A DNA stretch of 64,000 bases from CAWVSB01 sp046710535 (lineage in GTDB: Bacteria > Pseudomonadota > Gammaproteobacteria > Pseudomonadales > CAWVSB01): NCBI GenBank assembly GCA_046710535.1, contig JBKEHH010000014.1, positions 1 through 64,000 of the forward strand, written 5' to 3'. Made by a program: the position numbers and the translations under genes. The notes under the pieces are model-generated. The model was not told the DNA's origin. It saw only the letters and a list, made by a program, of their open reading frames with translations, and made no database searches. This document shows, one piece after another, positions 34,484 to 44,193 of the stretch. Numbering within the stretch: the first letter of the stretch is position 1; the number at the start of each line of letters is the position of its first letter.

Positions 34484-35245
34484 ATGCCAATGTTAGAGTT
34501 TAATCAGCAGAGCGAATTATTAGGTCAGTGGTTTAAAACGCCACTAGGCGCGGCGATGCTACAAGCTGAAGAACGTTTGATAATGCGCCGCTTAGAGCAT
34601 TGCTTTGGCGACCGGCTTTTGCAAATGAGCATTAATGATGAACTAGATATTTGTGTTGGTAATCGACTCCAGCACGCTTTTACGCTAAGCCCAGACGCCG
34701 GCGCTAAACGTGCTCAAGCCAGTTGTAAATTTGAGGCATTAGCATTGCCCGAAGATTCAATAGATGTAGTGGTACTTCATCATGTATTGGAATTTTGCGC
34801 CGATCCCCACCAAGTTTTACGCGAGGTAAAGCGGGTATTAATACCCAACGGTAAATTATTTGTTATTAGTATCAATCCGTTTAGTGCTTTAGCAGCGAGG
34901 TTTACGTTGGCTAGCATAGCCGGTAAACAACATTTTTCACGTCAATCAATTGGCTCGCATCGTTTGCATGACTGGCTAGAGCTATTAGAAATGTCAACAC
35001 TGGGTGCTCAGAGTGGTTTTCACCAACTGCCGATCAACAATGATAGTTTTCTCAATTGGCAGTCTAGGCTTGCCAATTTCGCGCAAAAGCATTCTATGCC
35101 AATGGGTGGCGTGTTTATGCTCGAGGCGGTGAAGCAAATTCACGGCATGACGGCTATTAAACCTAAGCGAATGGCTTGGCGCCCTGAACTGGGCGGTCTG
35201 CGGCCATCTTCAATGCCTGCGCCATCGACGAAAACCATTCATTAG
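34484..35245 (+). CDS. Class I SAM-dependent methyltransferase (YafS-position)
   Basis: About 253 residues from ATG 34484 (a second ATG at 34490 is possible); the longer TTG frame from 34439 has no support. It is a methyltransferase type 11-like protein: a polar N-terminus, then the SAM-fold core with VVVLHHVLEFCADPHQVLREVKRVL and LFVISINPFS, plus a Pro-rich C-terminal tail. The classical acidic loop I is weak, as in the E. coli YafS relatives. It sits in the same gloB-methyltransferase-rnhA order as in many gammaproteobacteria. Substrate unknown. Confidence 0.8.
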   Translation: MPMLEFNQQSELLGQWFKTPLGAAMLQAEERLIMRRLEHCFGDRLLQMSINDELDICVGNRLQHAFTLSPDAGAKRAQASCKFEALALPEDSIDVVVLHHVLEFCADPHQVLREVKRVLIPNGKLFVISINPFSALAARFTLASIAGKQHFSRQSIGSHRLHDWLELLEMSTLGAQSGFHQLPINNDSFLNWQSRLANFAQKHSMPMGGVFMLEAVKQIHGMTAIKPKRMAWRPELGGLRPSSMPAPSTKTIH

Positions 35246-35308
35246 CGCTATGAACTGCACTGATAAATAAGTTGTTACTAACAAAATAAATCTAATTAAA
35301 GGTTGTAG

Positions 35309-35752
35309 ATGAAACAAGTTGAATTATTTACTGATGGTGCTTGCCGCGGTAATCCTGGTCCGGGTGGTTGGGGCGCTTTAATACATTTTGGCGATGCCAA
35401 GAAAGAACTTTGTGGTGGTGAACCCGATACCACCAATAATAGGATGGAACTTACCGCTGCTATTGAAGGCTTAAAAATTTTAAGTGAAGAGTGCGAGGTG
35501 AATCTTTACACCGACTCCAAGTATGTATTAAAAGGCATTACTGAATGGATAGATGGATGGAAGGCAAAGGGTTGGAAAACCGCAGCTAAAAAGCCAGTGA
35601 AAAACGCCGATTTATGGCAGCAGCTTGATACCGCTAACAGCTCACACAAGGTGAACTGGATATGGGTTAAGGGTCATAGTGGTCATGCTGGTAATGAAAA
35701 AGCCGATGAGTTAGCCAATAAGGGTATCGACGACATGATGGTGCAAGGATAA
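35309..35752 (+). CDS. rnhA: Ribonuclease HI
   Basis: A 147-residue RNase H that removes the RNA strand of RNA:DNA hybrids, using the DEDD set: Asp in LFTDGACRGNPGPGGWG, Glu in NNRMELTAAIEGL, Asp in LYTDSKYV and the last Asp in GNEKADELAN, with the His loop VKGHSGH. AAAGG precedes the ATG. It lies 3 bases before dnaQ and is probably co-transcribed with it. Confidence 0.97.
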   Translation: MKQVELFTDGACRGNPGPGGWGALIHFGDAKKELCGGEPDTTNNRMELTAAIEGLKILSEECEVNLYTDSKYVLKGITEWIDGWKAKGWKTAAKKPVKNADLWQQLDTANSSHKVNWIWVKGHSGHAGNEKADELANKGIDDMMVQG

Positions 35753-35755
35753 GCA

Positions 35756-36529
35756 ATGAGACAAATTGTATTAGATACGGAAACTACCGGCTTAGACCCT
35801 CTGCAAGGCCACAAGATTATTGAAATTGGTTGTGTAGAGCTTATCGACAGGCGGTTAACTGGCAGGCACTACCATCAATACATTCAACCACAGCGCGAGA
35901 TAGATGCTGGGGCGATGGAAGTTCATGGTATTACTCAGGAATTCTTGAAGGAAAAGCCGATATTTGGGCACATAGCCCAAGAATTTATGGATTTCGTTAA
36001 AGGCGCTGAACTGATCATTCACAACGCCCCGTTTGATATTGGCTTTTTGAATGCGGAGCTAAGTAAGCTGCCCCATTCATTAGGTATTATGAAAGATCAT
36101 TGTACGGTGCTGGACACCTTGGTAATGGCCAGAAACATGCATCCGGGCCGCAGAAATAGTTTGGATGCCTTATGTGACCGCTATGATATAGACAATACCA
36201 GTCGTGATTTACACGGTGCATTACTTGATTCTGAGATTTTGGCAGATGTATACATCGCCATGACATCGGGTCAAACAGACTTAGCCTTAGGCGGGCAGCT
36301 TGCTGGTGGCAATAGTCTAACTCAGCATATAGAAGAAATTATTCGCTTAGATAGTGGCAGAGCTAAGCTGCCAGTAATTGCAGCCAACGCGGAAGAAATT
36401 GAACGTCATCGAGAGTGGTTGGCCGAACATCGCGCCGAAGATCAGCCCGATGTTTGGCCCGGCGACAGGCTAAAGCCCATGGACGGGCTAAAGCTCCACG
36501 ATGAGCTAAAGGATCAGCTATTACAGTAA
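35756..36529 (+). CDS. dnaQ: DNA polymerase III epsilon subunit (3'-5' proofreading exonuclease)
   Basis: A 257-residue DEDDh exonuclease with Exo I at LDTETTGLDP, Exo II around HNAPFDIGFLNAEL and the catalytic His/Asp of Exo III in DLHGALLDSEILADVY. The C-terminal tail after about 190 would bind the polymerase alpha subunit. Length is normal for DnaQ. It follows rnhA in the conserved order. Confidence 0.97.
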   Translation: MRQIVLDTETTGLDPLQGHKIIEIGCVELIDRRLTGRHYHQYIQPQREIDAGAMEVHGITQEFLKEKPIFGHIAQEFMDFVKGAELIIHNAPFDIGFLNAELSKLPHSLGIMKDHCTVLDTLVMARNMHPGRRNSLDALCDRYDIDNTSRDLHGALLDSEILADVYIAMTSGQTDLALGGQLAGGNSLTQHIEEIIRLDSGRAKLPVIAANAEEIERHREWLAEHRAEDQPDVWPGDRLKPMDGLKLHDELKDQLLQ

Positions 36530-36571
36530 GTACATTACTGGCAAAAAGCCTGTGGTAGACATAGTGATGGT

Positions 36572-38025
36572 TTAGGGCAGAGCCATAAATACCATTCGAC
36601 CGTAAGACAAGCGCAGCAATGGCGCGATAGCCGAGGTTAGCAAAAACAAAAACGCTGCTTGGCCATTGGGTGTCGCCATACTAGGAGTGTTAGTTCCGGT
36701 ATTGATCGCAATTGCTAAGGTATTAAAGTGCTCGCAGGTAATGTCGCCGGCGTCTAGTGCAGCCTTCACTTCATTGATGTATACCGTTGCTACAAATACG
36801 TTATCGCTAATCATCGATAAGAATCCGTTAGCTAAGAAAAATACCGGTGCCTGTATTTCGATATTTTCCATGGTCAAAACCATGTGGATAATAGGCGTGA
36901 ATAGATGCTGTTCGTGAATAACAGCCACAATGGAAAAGAACACCACCAATAACTCAGTAAAGGGTAGAGCCTCTTCAAAAGCGTGGCCAATTTGATGCTC
37001 TTCAATGATGCCGTTAAAGGCGGTGAGTAGGACAATAACGGTTAGGCCTATCAGACCAACAGCTGCCCAATGTTGTGCTAGTGCTATAACTAAGAATATA
37101 GCGGTGACAGCAGATACCACTAACACTGCTTTTTGTTTAGCGCTGCGGCTCTCTGTTCGTAAATCATCGAAGTCTTGTAATACCGTACGTACACTTTCTG
37201 GCAGCTTACTGCCATAACTAAAAATGCCTAAATACTCTAAAGCTTCATAGGTGGTTAAGCCTACGGCTAGTACAGGCATAGTAATTGGGGTCATACGTAA
37301 GAAAAACTCGATAAAGTCCCAATCTGCAGTAATAGCAATTAATAAATTTCGTGGTTCACCAACCAGAGTACAGACACCTCCAAGTGCTGTACCTACCGCG
37401 CCGTGCATTAACAAACTGCGTAAAAAAGCCCGAAACTCTTCTAAATCTTCGCAACGAATCGCAACTACTTCGGTGTCGCCGCTGTGGTCGTGGTCGTGAT
37501 GTACTGTTTTACCGGATGCAACCTTGTGATAAACAGAATAAAACCCAACATCAACGCTAATTAATACCGCTGTTACTGTTAATGCATCTAAGAATGCCGA
37601 TGAGGCGGCGGCCATGATTGAGAATAACAAAGACAAGAAATGCTTAGATTTTACTTTGAGTAACACTTTGGTAAAGGCAAATAGTAATAAGTCCTTCATA
37701 AAATAAATGCCGGCTACCATAAACATAAGTAGCAAAACGACCTTAAACAGACTCAATGTTTCTACATAGACGGCGTCTGGGGTAGTGAGGCCTATAAGAA
37801 CGGCCTCGATAGCAAATAAGCCACCTGGTTGTAATGGTAGCATTTTAACGCTAAGGCTAAAGTAAAGATAAACTGGCCAATTAAAGCCCAACCATTCACA
37901 AATGGGCCTGTAACAGCTAGTAAAACGGGATTGAGTATTAAAAATCCTATAATCGTTAATTTGTACCAGCTAGGCGCGTTACCCAAAAAGTTATTGGCCA
38001 TGCCGCGAGAAAACGTTTGTTGCAT
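36572..38025 (-). pseudogene. nhaB: NhaB Na+/H+ antiporter, frameshifted and truncated
   Basis: ATG 38025 has GAGGA upstream and starts a NhaB N-terminus (NFLGNAPSWYKLTIIGFL). The frame breaks at 37836, where TAC CCA has become TACCA: one C missing in a CCC run. The rest of NhaB then continues in another frame (MLPLQPGGLFAIEAVLIGL, then VGEPRNLLIAI and SDNVFVATVYINE). It stops at TAA right after GRMVFMALP, where NhaB normally has Tyr, so TAC/TAT to TAA is likely. The frame after the stop still reads TITMSTTGFLPVMYLL before ending against dnaQ. At least two lesions suggest a true pseudogene; NhaC remains intact elsewhere in the window. Confidence 0.85.
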
Positions 38026-38203
38026 AAATTTGTTCCTCATTTTAGTTATTAGTTGCCAGGTATTTGAGGAATAACCCCTGAAATAGTATGGTAAAAAAGC
38101 TAACTTTTTATTTAGCTGCTTTGTAAGCAAATAAAAACAATTCATATACGCACTCATCAGCAAGTATACTAAGCTAAAAGTGACAAACTATAAGGACAGC
38201 TTT

Positions 38204-38845
38204 GTGGAACCCTCAATGTTAGTTGACCATCTTTATGTTATCGCCGCAGTTATTGGTGGGATTGGATTGTTTATGTTTAGTCGACTTAAATTTATACCTA
38301 AATGGATAAGAGCACCATTTGGATTGATATTAGTAGCGGTTGCGGCAATAGCTGGTGGCTTGGGCTATGAGTTGAGTGCATATGGTCACCCTGATACCAA
38401 CTTAATGATCGGCAGAGTCGGGTTTACCGAACTGAAGCCTCAACAATATGTTGCCATGGTGCATTTAGGAGACAAAACTTCTTATTATGAGTTAAGCGGT
38501 GATCAGTGGCAGATTGACGCGCGAGTGTTATCTTGGCGGGGAATGTTTACTCCTAGCTCATCGTATAGATTTAATCGAATTAGCGGTCGTTATGTAGATA
38601 TTATTGATGAAACTAGTCGTCCACGCTCGGTTTATGAAATTGACCAAGTGAAAAGCTATGTCGATGTGTGGCAAATAGTGCGGTCTAACGACACATTAGC
38701 GCAGTGGGTAAGTGCCGACCAAGGTAGTAGCGTATTTATGCCAATGGCCGATAAAGCGTTGTATTCGATTTCATTGGGCCAACATGGTTTAATTGCGCGC
38801 GCTGGAAATTTAGCGGCCCGCCAAGCTATCTTAAACTGGCAATAA
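38204..38845 (+). CDS. Two-helix membrane-anchored protein of unknown function
   Basis: About 213 residues from GTG 38204, with AGGA (38193-38196) 7 bases upstream; an earlier in-frame GTG at 38180 is less well supported. Two hydrophobic helices (about 8-23 and 35-56) are followed by a roughly 150-residue beta-rich soluble domain containing YVAMVHLGDKTSYYEL and a WRGMF motif. Similar marine proteins are sometimes named 'cation/multidrug efflux pump', which I cannot support. No known fold recognised. Confidence 0.7.
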   Translation: MEPSMLVDHLYVIAAVIGGIGLFMFSRLKFIPKWIRAPFGLILVAVAAIAGGLGYELSAYGHPDTNLMIGRVGFTELKPQQYVAMVHLGDKTSYYELSGDQWQIDARVLSWRGMFTPSSSYRFNRISGRYVDIIDETSRPRSVYEIDQVKSYVDVWQIVRSNDTLAQWVSADQGSSVFMPMADKALYSISLGQHGLIARAGNLAARQAILNWQ

Positions 38846-38889
38846 GCAATTATTTTTAGTCGTTAGTCTTTAGTTTATGGAGTTAAATT

Positions 38890-39948
38890 GTGATCGAGTT
38901 TTTTGCCACCTACGGCATGTTTCTATTGAAAACGCTTACCCTAGTTGTAGCGTTAGGTTTGGCTGTGGCTATCGTTATGTCGGCAAGTGGAAAAGGTCAT
39001 GCCAGTGAAATCGGTAGTATCGAGGTTAAATCGCTTAACGATCGTTATATCAATATGCGCGAAACGTTAGAAGATGCGGTGTTAGATGAAGCCAGTTTAA
39101 AAAAACTAGCCAAAGATGAGAAGCAGAAGTTAAAGAAAGAAAAAGCCGAACAAAAAAAAGCTAGCAAGGCTGGAGACAAGGGCGAAACGAAAAAACGTGT
39201 GTTTGTATTAAATTTTGACGGCGATATTAGGGCTCAAGCTGTTGACAATATGCGTGAAGAAATTACTGCCATTTTAACTATCGCCACTGAGAGTGACGAG
39301 GTTGTGCTGAAGCTAGAGAGCGGCGGAGGTGTTGTTCATGGTTATGGTTTGGCTGCTTCGCAGTTATGTAGAATTAAAGACAAGTCAATTCCGTTAACTA
39401 TTTGTGTTGATAAAGTAGCTGCTAGCGGTGGTTATATGATGGCTTGTATCGGTAGTAAAATTCTTGCTGCTCCGTTTGCTATGTTAGGTTCTATTGGCGT
39501 CGTTGCTCAGGTTCCAAATTTTCACAAAATTCTTCAAAAGAACGATGTTGATTATGAATTGTTTACTGCCGGGGAATATAAACGTACGGTAACAATGTTT
39601 GGTGAAAATACTGACAAAGCTCGAGAGAAATTTAGTCTTGAATTAGAAGAAACTCATGATCTATTTAAAGCTTTTGTTTCGCTGCATAGGCCATCAATTG
39701 ACATCCCTAAAGTTGCCACTGGTGAAGTATGGTTTGGTCAGCAAGCGGTTGATTTAGATCTAATTGATGAGTTGGGTACTTCTGATCAGTACTTGATGGA
39801 AGCAAGCGCTGCTGCCGAGGTTTATTCTGTAACTTATAAAACCAAGAAAACCTTACAGGAAAAATTAGGAATTGGGGTAGAAAATGCCTTGGTAAAAACG
39901 TTTGATAGAGCGTTTAAGGAGCTTCGCGACAATAAGTTTATCTCATAA
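38890..39948 (+). CDS. sohB: Inner-membrane serine protease SohB (S49)
   Basis: A 352-residue signal-peptide-peptidase-family protease anchored by an N-terminal helix. GTG 38890 has GGAG 7 bases upstream. A long Lys/Glu-rich linker (about 60-100) precedes the protease fold: the NFDGDIRAQAV strand, LKLESGGGVVHGYG, the nucleophile Ser in DKVAASGGYMMACI and the general base Lys in TAGEYKRTVTMFGE. Length agrees with SohB (about 350). It degrades membrane or periplasmic peptides. Confidence 0.95.
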   Translation: MIEFFATYGMFLLKTLTLVVALGLAVAIVMSASGKGHASEIGSIEVKSLNDRYINMRETLEDAVLDEASLKKLAKDEKQKLKKEKAEQKKASKAGDKGETKKRVFVLNFDGDIRAQAVDNMREEITAILTIATESDEVVLKLESGGGVVHGYGLAASQLCRIKDKSIPLTICVDKVAASGGYMMACIGSKILAAPFAMLGSIGVVAQVPNFHKILQKNDVDYELFTAGEYKRTVTMFGENTDKAREKFSLELEETHDLFKAFVSLHRPSIDIPKVATGEVWFGQQAVDLDLIDELGTSDQYLMEASAAAEVYSVTYKTKKTLQEKLGIGVENALVKTFDRAFKELRDNKFIS

Positions 39949-39950
39949 AG

Positions 39951-39977
39951 AAAGCGAAATTGTTACTTGTTCGCTTT
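39951..39977 (+). terminator. Hairpin terminator between sohB and the convergent small gene
   Basis: AAAGCGAA (39951-39958) pairs with TTCGCTTT (39970-39977) across an 11-base loop, then TGTATT follows; on the minus strand the stem is followed by CTTTATG. It lies just 3 bases after the sohB stop and probably works in both directions. Confidence 0.6.
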
Positions 39978-39985
39978 TGTATTAC

Positions 39986-40267
39986 TTATTGTCTAGCATC
40001 AAGTTCCGTTTGTTCAATAATCATTGCCGCTATTTCTTCTGGAAATATCGCATTCAAAGCATCATAAGTCTCTTGGCAATTTGTTCTAAGCACTACAATT
40101 TCAGCATCAGGAGTTAAGCTTATATTTTCTTGTAAGCATTGCATATAAGCCGAAAGAGCATCGTTTACTGGGTCTGCTAAAGTATTTTGTCCGAAAGTGA
40201 GACAAACACCCAAAAATGCAATGCGGCTAAATTTTCGCACTGTTTCCTTAGTCTTTATAGTTGACAT
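39986..40267 (-). CDS. Small periplasmic protein of unknown function
   Basis: About 93 residues from ATG 40267 (an upstream ATG at 40303 would extend it). The N-terminus has a basic region and hydrophobic core IAFLGVCLTFG with cleavage near TLADP, so it is exported. The mature part has Cys in YMQCLQENI and RTNCQETYDAL, spaced for a disulfide in a helical hairpin. I do not recognise the family. Confidence 0.55.
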   Translation of the reverse strand: MSTIKTKETVRKFSRIAFLGVCLTFGQNTLADPVNDALSAYMQCLQENISLTPDAEIVVLRTNCQETYDALNAIFPEEIAAMIIEQTELDARQ

Positions 40268-40513
40268 ATATCTGTAAAAGCCTAAATATTTGATACTTAT
40301 CATTCGTCCCTACTATTCAGTCCGTTGAATTCAGCCCTTTCCCTTGATGTCTCAGTATAGCCTGTATTGGAGAAAAGTCTTTTCTTTTACAATAACTTAC
40401 GGTGACAAGCACTAGTCGTTGCCAAACCGTAATTTTTTGACTGACATAAAATAATAAATAATCAGGCAAAATACAGTTGTTTTTCTATCTCGATAACAAC
40501 AGCAGGATCAAAA

Positions 40514-42010
40514 ATGTCGTCAGCTAAAAAATATAGTCCTAGCAATCCTAAAAAATTAATAGATGTTATCAGCTGGGATATTACTACTGATGTAGCGGTA
40601 GTTGGTTTTGGCGGAGCAGGTGCTTGCGCCGCGTTAGAAGCAAGTGCCACTGGCGCAAATGTAAGTATTTTTGAGCTAGCTAGCACTTATGGAGGTTCAA
40701 CCGCATTGTCTAGTGCAGAGATTTACATGGGCGGCAGTGGCGGTACACGTGTGCAACAAGCCTGTGGTTATGCTGACGACAGTGAAGATATGTATAACTA
40801 CATGATGATGTCTAGTGGTCCGCAAGCGGATGCTAATAAAGTGCGTGCTTACGTAGATGGCAGTGCGGCACACTTCGATTGGTTGGTTGAAAAAGGCGTA
40901 CCTTACAAAAATAGCGAATACAAAGAGCGCGCTATTATGGCAATGACAGACGATTGTATTTTGTATACCGGTAGCGAAAAAGCGTGGCCATATATTGATG
41001 CCGCAAAACCTTGTCCACGCGGTCATAACGTTGAAGTTGAAGGTGACCATGGTGGCCCATTACTGATGAAAATACTGAGTTCACAAGTAGCTGAGCAGGA
41101 AAATATTGATGTGTATTACGACACACGCGTAATCTGCTTAATCAAAGATGATGACAATGTAGTACATGGTTTAGTGATAAGAAGAGACCAACAAGAGCTA
41201 AATGTAAAAACTAGTCAGGGGGTTATTTTATGTGCCGGCGGGTTTGTCATGAACGACGAAATGTTACAAAAATATGCCCCTGCATTACTAAAGGCCAATA
41301 CGAAACTTGGTAACCCTGGCGATACCGGAGCAGGGATTCAGATGGGGATGTCTGTTGGTGGAGCCGCTATTAATATGCATGAAGGGTTTGTGACGATGCC
41401 ATATTATCCGCCAGCGTCTTTAACCAAAGGTATTTTGATTAACGCGCAAGGGCAGCGTTTTATAAATGAAGACTGCTACCACGGTAGGGTAGGTCACCAT
41501 GTACTGCAGCAGCAAGGCGATAGAGTATATTTAATCTTTAACGCCGACGACTTTGGTGAGTATCAAAAAGTCAGTTATTTAAATGCTGATATTGCAGGTA
41601 CTGGCGATACGATAGCTGAGTTAGAACAGGAATTAGACTTTGTAGAAGGAAGCTTACAGCAGACGGTTGAGTTTTATAATAGCCATGCGAGGCAGGGTAA
41701 TGATCCGAAGTTTCATAAAAGCGCAGATTGGTTGTCTGCGATCGAGCCGCCTTATGCAGCATTGGATTGCACGCCAGGGCGCGGCGCATTTTTCCCATAC
41801 TTTACTCTTGGCGGCTTAGACACTAAACCTACCGGCGAGGTTGTCGATTCTGACGGTAATGTGATCGCAGGTTTATACGCAGCGGGGCGCACTACCGCTG
41901 GTATTTGCCGTACAGGTTCTGGTTATAGTAGTGGTATGTCAGTTGGTGATGCGACCTATTTTGGCCGTCTGGCCGGTATTAGCGCAGCAACTGTTTCTAA
42001 GCGCGAATAA
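40514..42010 (+). CDS. FAD-dependent flavoprotein (fumarate reductase/KstD superfamily)
   Basis: A 498-residue FAD-binding 2 protein. The Rossmann motif DVAVVGFGGAGACAALEA (around 27-44) is followed by the ribose-binding Glu and the YGGSTALSSAEIYMGG loop; the C-terminus carries the FAD-closing GLYAAGRTTAGICRTGSGYSSGMSVGDA. This is the superfamily of fumarate reductase flavoproteins and 3-ketosteroid delta-1-dehydrogenases; many marine members act on steroids or other hydrophobic substrates, but the substrate here is unproven. A TonB receptor follows after 79 bases on the same strand, so they may form a two-gene unit. Confidence 0.85.
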   Translation: MSSAKKYSPSNPKKLIDVISWDITTDVAVVGFGGAGACAALEASATGANVSIFELASTYGGSTALSSAEIYMGGSGGTRVQQACGYADDSEDMYNYMMMSSGPQADANKVRAYVDGSAAHFDWLVEKGVPYKNSEYKERAIMAMTDDCILYTGSEKAWPYIDAAKPCPRGHNVEVEGDHGGPLLMKILSSQVAEQENIDVYYDTRVICLIKDDDNVVHGLVIRRDQQELNVKTSQGVILCAGGFVMNDEMLQKYAPALLKANTKLGNPGDTGAGIQMGMSVGGAAINMHEGFVTMPYYPPASLTKGILINAQGQRFINEDCYHGRVGHHVLQQQGDRVYLIFNADDFGEYQKVSYLNADIAGTGDTIAELEQELDFVEGSLQQTVEFYNSHARQGNDPKFHKSADWLSAIEPPYAALDCTPGRGAFFPYFTLGGLDTKPTGEVVDSDGNVIAGLYAAGRTTAGICRTGSGYSSGMSVGDATYFGRLAGISAATVSKRE

Positions 42011-42089
42011 ATAGACTATTATCACCGTCAATTTTGCTAGGGCCAAAGCCTTGGTGCTAATTTTATTATTAATTTAGGCTCCTTTTGTT

Positions 42090-44147
42090 ATGCGCAATAC
42101 CAGCAATTTAATTAGGTTAACGGTTTTATCATCTTTTATCGCTTCTACTAATATGGCCATTGCGGCAACGAGTCCCAGTCTTGAAACCGTTGTTGTGACG
42201 GCTTCTCGGCGCGCTGATGATAGCCGTACGCTGGCCGCAAGTATTGCTGTTATTGATGCCCAGGCGATAAAAATGACTGCTCATAGTCATATTAACGAAG
42301 TTGTTAATCAGGTTGCGGGTGCTTGGATAAGTCGCGGTAATGGGCAGGAGCATTTAACGGCTATTCGCTCTCCTTCATATACCGGCGCGGGTGCTTGCGG
42401 TGAGTTTTTGATGGCAGAAAATGGCGTGCCATTGCGAGCGACGGGATTTTGTAACGTTAACCAGTTGTTTGAAGTTAACTCAGAGCAAGCCGAGCGTATT
42501 GAAATACTAAAAGGTCCCGGTTATGCCTTTCATGGCTCAAATGCTGTGCATGGAGTAATCAATGTCATCACTATGCCCAGCACCATTGAAGAGGGTGGCA
42601 GCATAGGCCTTGAATTAGGCCCCCATAGTTATACCCGCGGGAGCCTAGATTTAGGCACTGTGAGTGGTGCTCACTCACTGCAATTGAAGTTACACAGCGA
42701 ATATGACGGCGGCTATAAAGATAGCTCCGACTATCATCAGTCCAAGTTAAATCTTGCGCATATCTATGAAGGCAGCGATTGGCAAGTCAGTAGTATGTTA
42801 AGTGCGACTGATTTAGACCAAGAAACTGCTGGCTACCTCGAAGGTTTTGAAGCGTATAAAGACGAAGATATCAAAAACGATAACCCTAATCCTAACGCTT
42901 ATCGAAAAGCTAGCAGTGTTCGGTTTAGCTCTAGTTTCGTAACGGTTAATGACAGTAATACTCAATGGACAATAACGCCGTATTTACGACATTCTGATAT
43001 GGAGTTCTTACAGCATTTTTTACCTTGGCAGCCGCTCGAAAAAAACGGCCATGTTAGCGCTGGCGTACAAACAGCATCTTACACTCAGCTTAACGACTCT
43101 CTAGAGCTGAAAGCCGGGCTGGATATTGAATACGCCAGCGGCTGGCTAGAACAGTTTCAAGCGGAGCCAGACCCTTTTAATAATCCAACAAGACCGCAGG
43201 GCTTTCATTATGACTATGAGGTAACCGCTTATACCGCGGCGCCATTTATCGCATTGAATGCAAAGCTAAGTGATACGCTGTCGTTAAATGTTGGTCTGCG
43301 TAATGAATCGACGCGTTATGATTATAATAACAAGTTGAGTGATGGTAGCGCCTGCGACGCTAGCGTGCCTAATTGCCGATACACCCGTCCTGCAGACAGT
43401 GAAGATAGTTTTAATGACTGGTCACCCAGTGCAGACTTTACTTACAGTTATGCACCTAGCCACATGGCATATGTGAAAGTAGCCAACGGTTTTAGAGCGC
43501 CGCAAACCACTGAGCTATATCGATTACAGCAAGGCCAAAACCTAGCCAACATCGATTCAGTTGAATTAAATAGCCGTGAAATAGGTTTTAAAGGCAGCTG
43601 GGAAATGCTGCAGTACGATGTAGCTATTTTTGATATGGATAAATCGAATTTCATTTTTCAAGATTCCGACCGTAATAATATTGATGGCGGTGAAAGTACT
43701 CATACCGGTATTGAACTAGCCGCGACGGTTACCTTTAACCCAATAGTTGATTTGGCAATAGCTGGCACAATTGTTAAGCACCAGTATGACAATGATATTA
43801 ATATCAGTTCGGTTAACATCAAAGGCAATGACATTGTTACTGCGCCGCGTAAAACCGCCAATGTCCAGTTGGGCATTAATACTAGTGCTAACAGCAGAGT
43901 AGTTGTCGAGCTAGTGCATATGGGCGAGTACTATTTAGACGCTGAAAACTTGGAGGAATATAGCGGTCACAATCTATTGAATATTAGAGCCATGTGGCAG
44001 GCCTCTGATCAACTTGGATTTAGTGCCAGACTAATTAATGCTAGTGATGAAGACTACGCTGAACGAGCGCGATTTAATTTTGGCGACTACCAATACTTTG
44101 TGGGCCAGCCGCGAGGCTTATATTTGGGTGCTGATTATAGTTTCTAA
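42090..44147 (+). CDS. TonB-dependent outer-membrane receptor
   Basis: A 685-residue 22-strand barrel receptor. Signal peptide (ends AIAA), then a TonB-box-like ETVVVTASRR, then a plug domain (about 45-150). The plug has two conserved Cys (GAGACGEFLMAENGVPL and RATGFCNVNQLFE) as in the Cys-containing plug subgroup. The barrel follows, ending YLGADYSF with a terminal Phe. Such receptors bring siderophores or other substrates across the outer membrane using TonB energy. It follows the FAD flavoprotein gene closely, suggesting a linked uptake-and-oxidation function. Confidence 0.9.
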   Translation: MRNTSNLIRLTVLSSFIASTNMAIAATSPSLETVVVTASRRADDSRTLAASIAVIDAQAIKMTAHSHINEVVNQVAGAWISRGNGQEHLTAIRSPSYTGAGACGEFLMAENGVPLRATGFCNVNQLFEVNSEQAERIEILKGPGYAFHGSNAVHGVINVITMPSTIEEGGSIGLELGPHSYTRGSLDLGTVSGAHSLQLKLHSEYDGGYKDSSDYHQSKLNLAHIYEGSDWQVSSMLSATDLDQETAGYLEGFEAYKDEDIKNDNPNPNAYRKASSVRFSSSFVTVNDSNTQWTITPYLRHSDMEFLQHFLPWQPLEKNGHVSAGVQTASYTQLNDSLELKAGLDIEYASGWLEQFQAEPDPFNNPTRPQGFHYDYEVTAYTAAPFIALNAKLSDTLSLNVGLRNESTRYDYNNKLSDGSACDASVPNCRYTRPADSEDSFNDWSPSADFTYSYAPSHMAYVKVANGFRAPQTTELYRLQQGQNLANIDSVELNSREIGFKGSWEMLQYDVAIFDMDKSNFIFQDSDRNNIDGGESTHTGIELAATVTFNPIVDLAIAGTIVKHQYDNDINISSVNIKGNDIVTAPRKTANVQLGINTSANSRVVVELVHMGEYYLDAENLEEYSGHNLLNIRAMWQASDQLGFSARLINASDEDYAERARFNFGDYQYFVGQPRGLYLGADYSF

Positions 44148-44156
44148 GCCATAAGA

Positions 44157-44190
44157 CTATGACGATCCTTAACTGATCTGATCGTCATAG
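44157..44190 (+). terminator. Strong hairpin between TonB receptor and RND pump genes
   Basis: CTATGACGATC (44157-44167) and GATCGTCATAG (44180-44190) form a perfect 11-bp stem with a 12-base loop, followed by CTTTTAAC. It ends 3 bases before the convergent RND gene stop and probably terminates transcription from the receptor side. Confidence 0.75.
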
Positions 44191-44193
44191 CTT

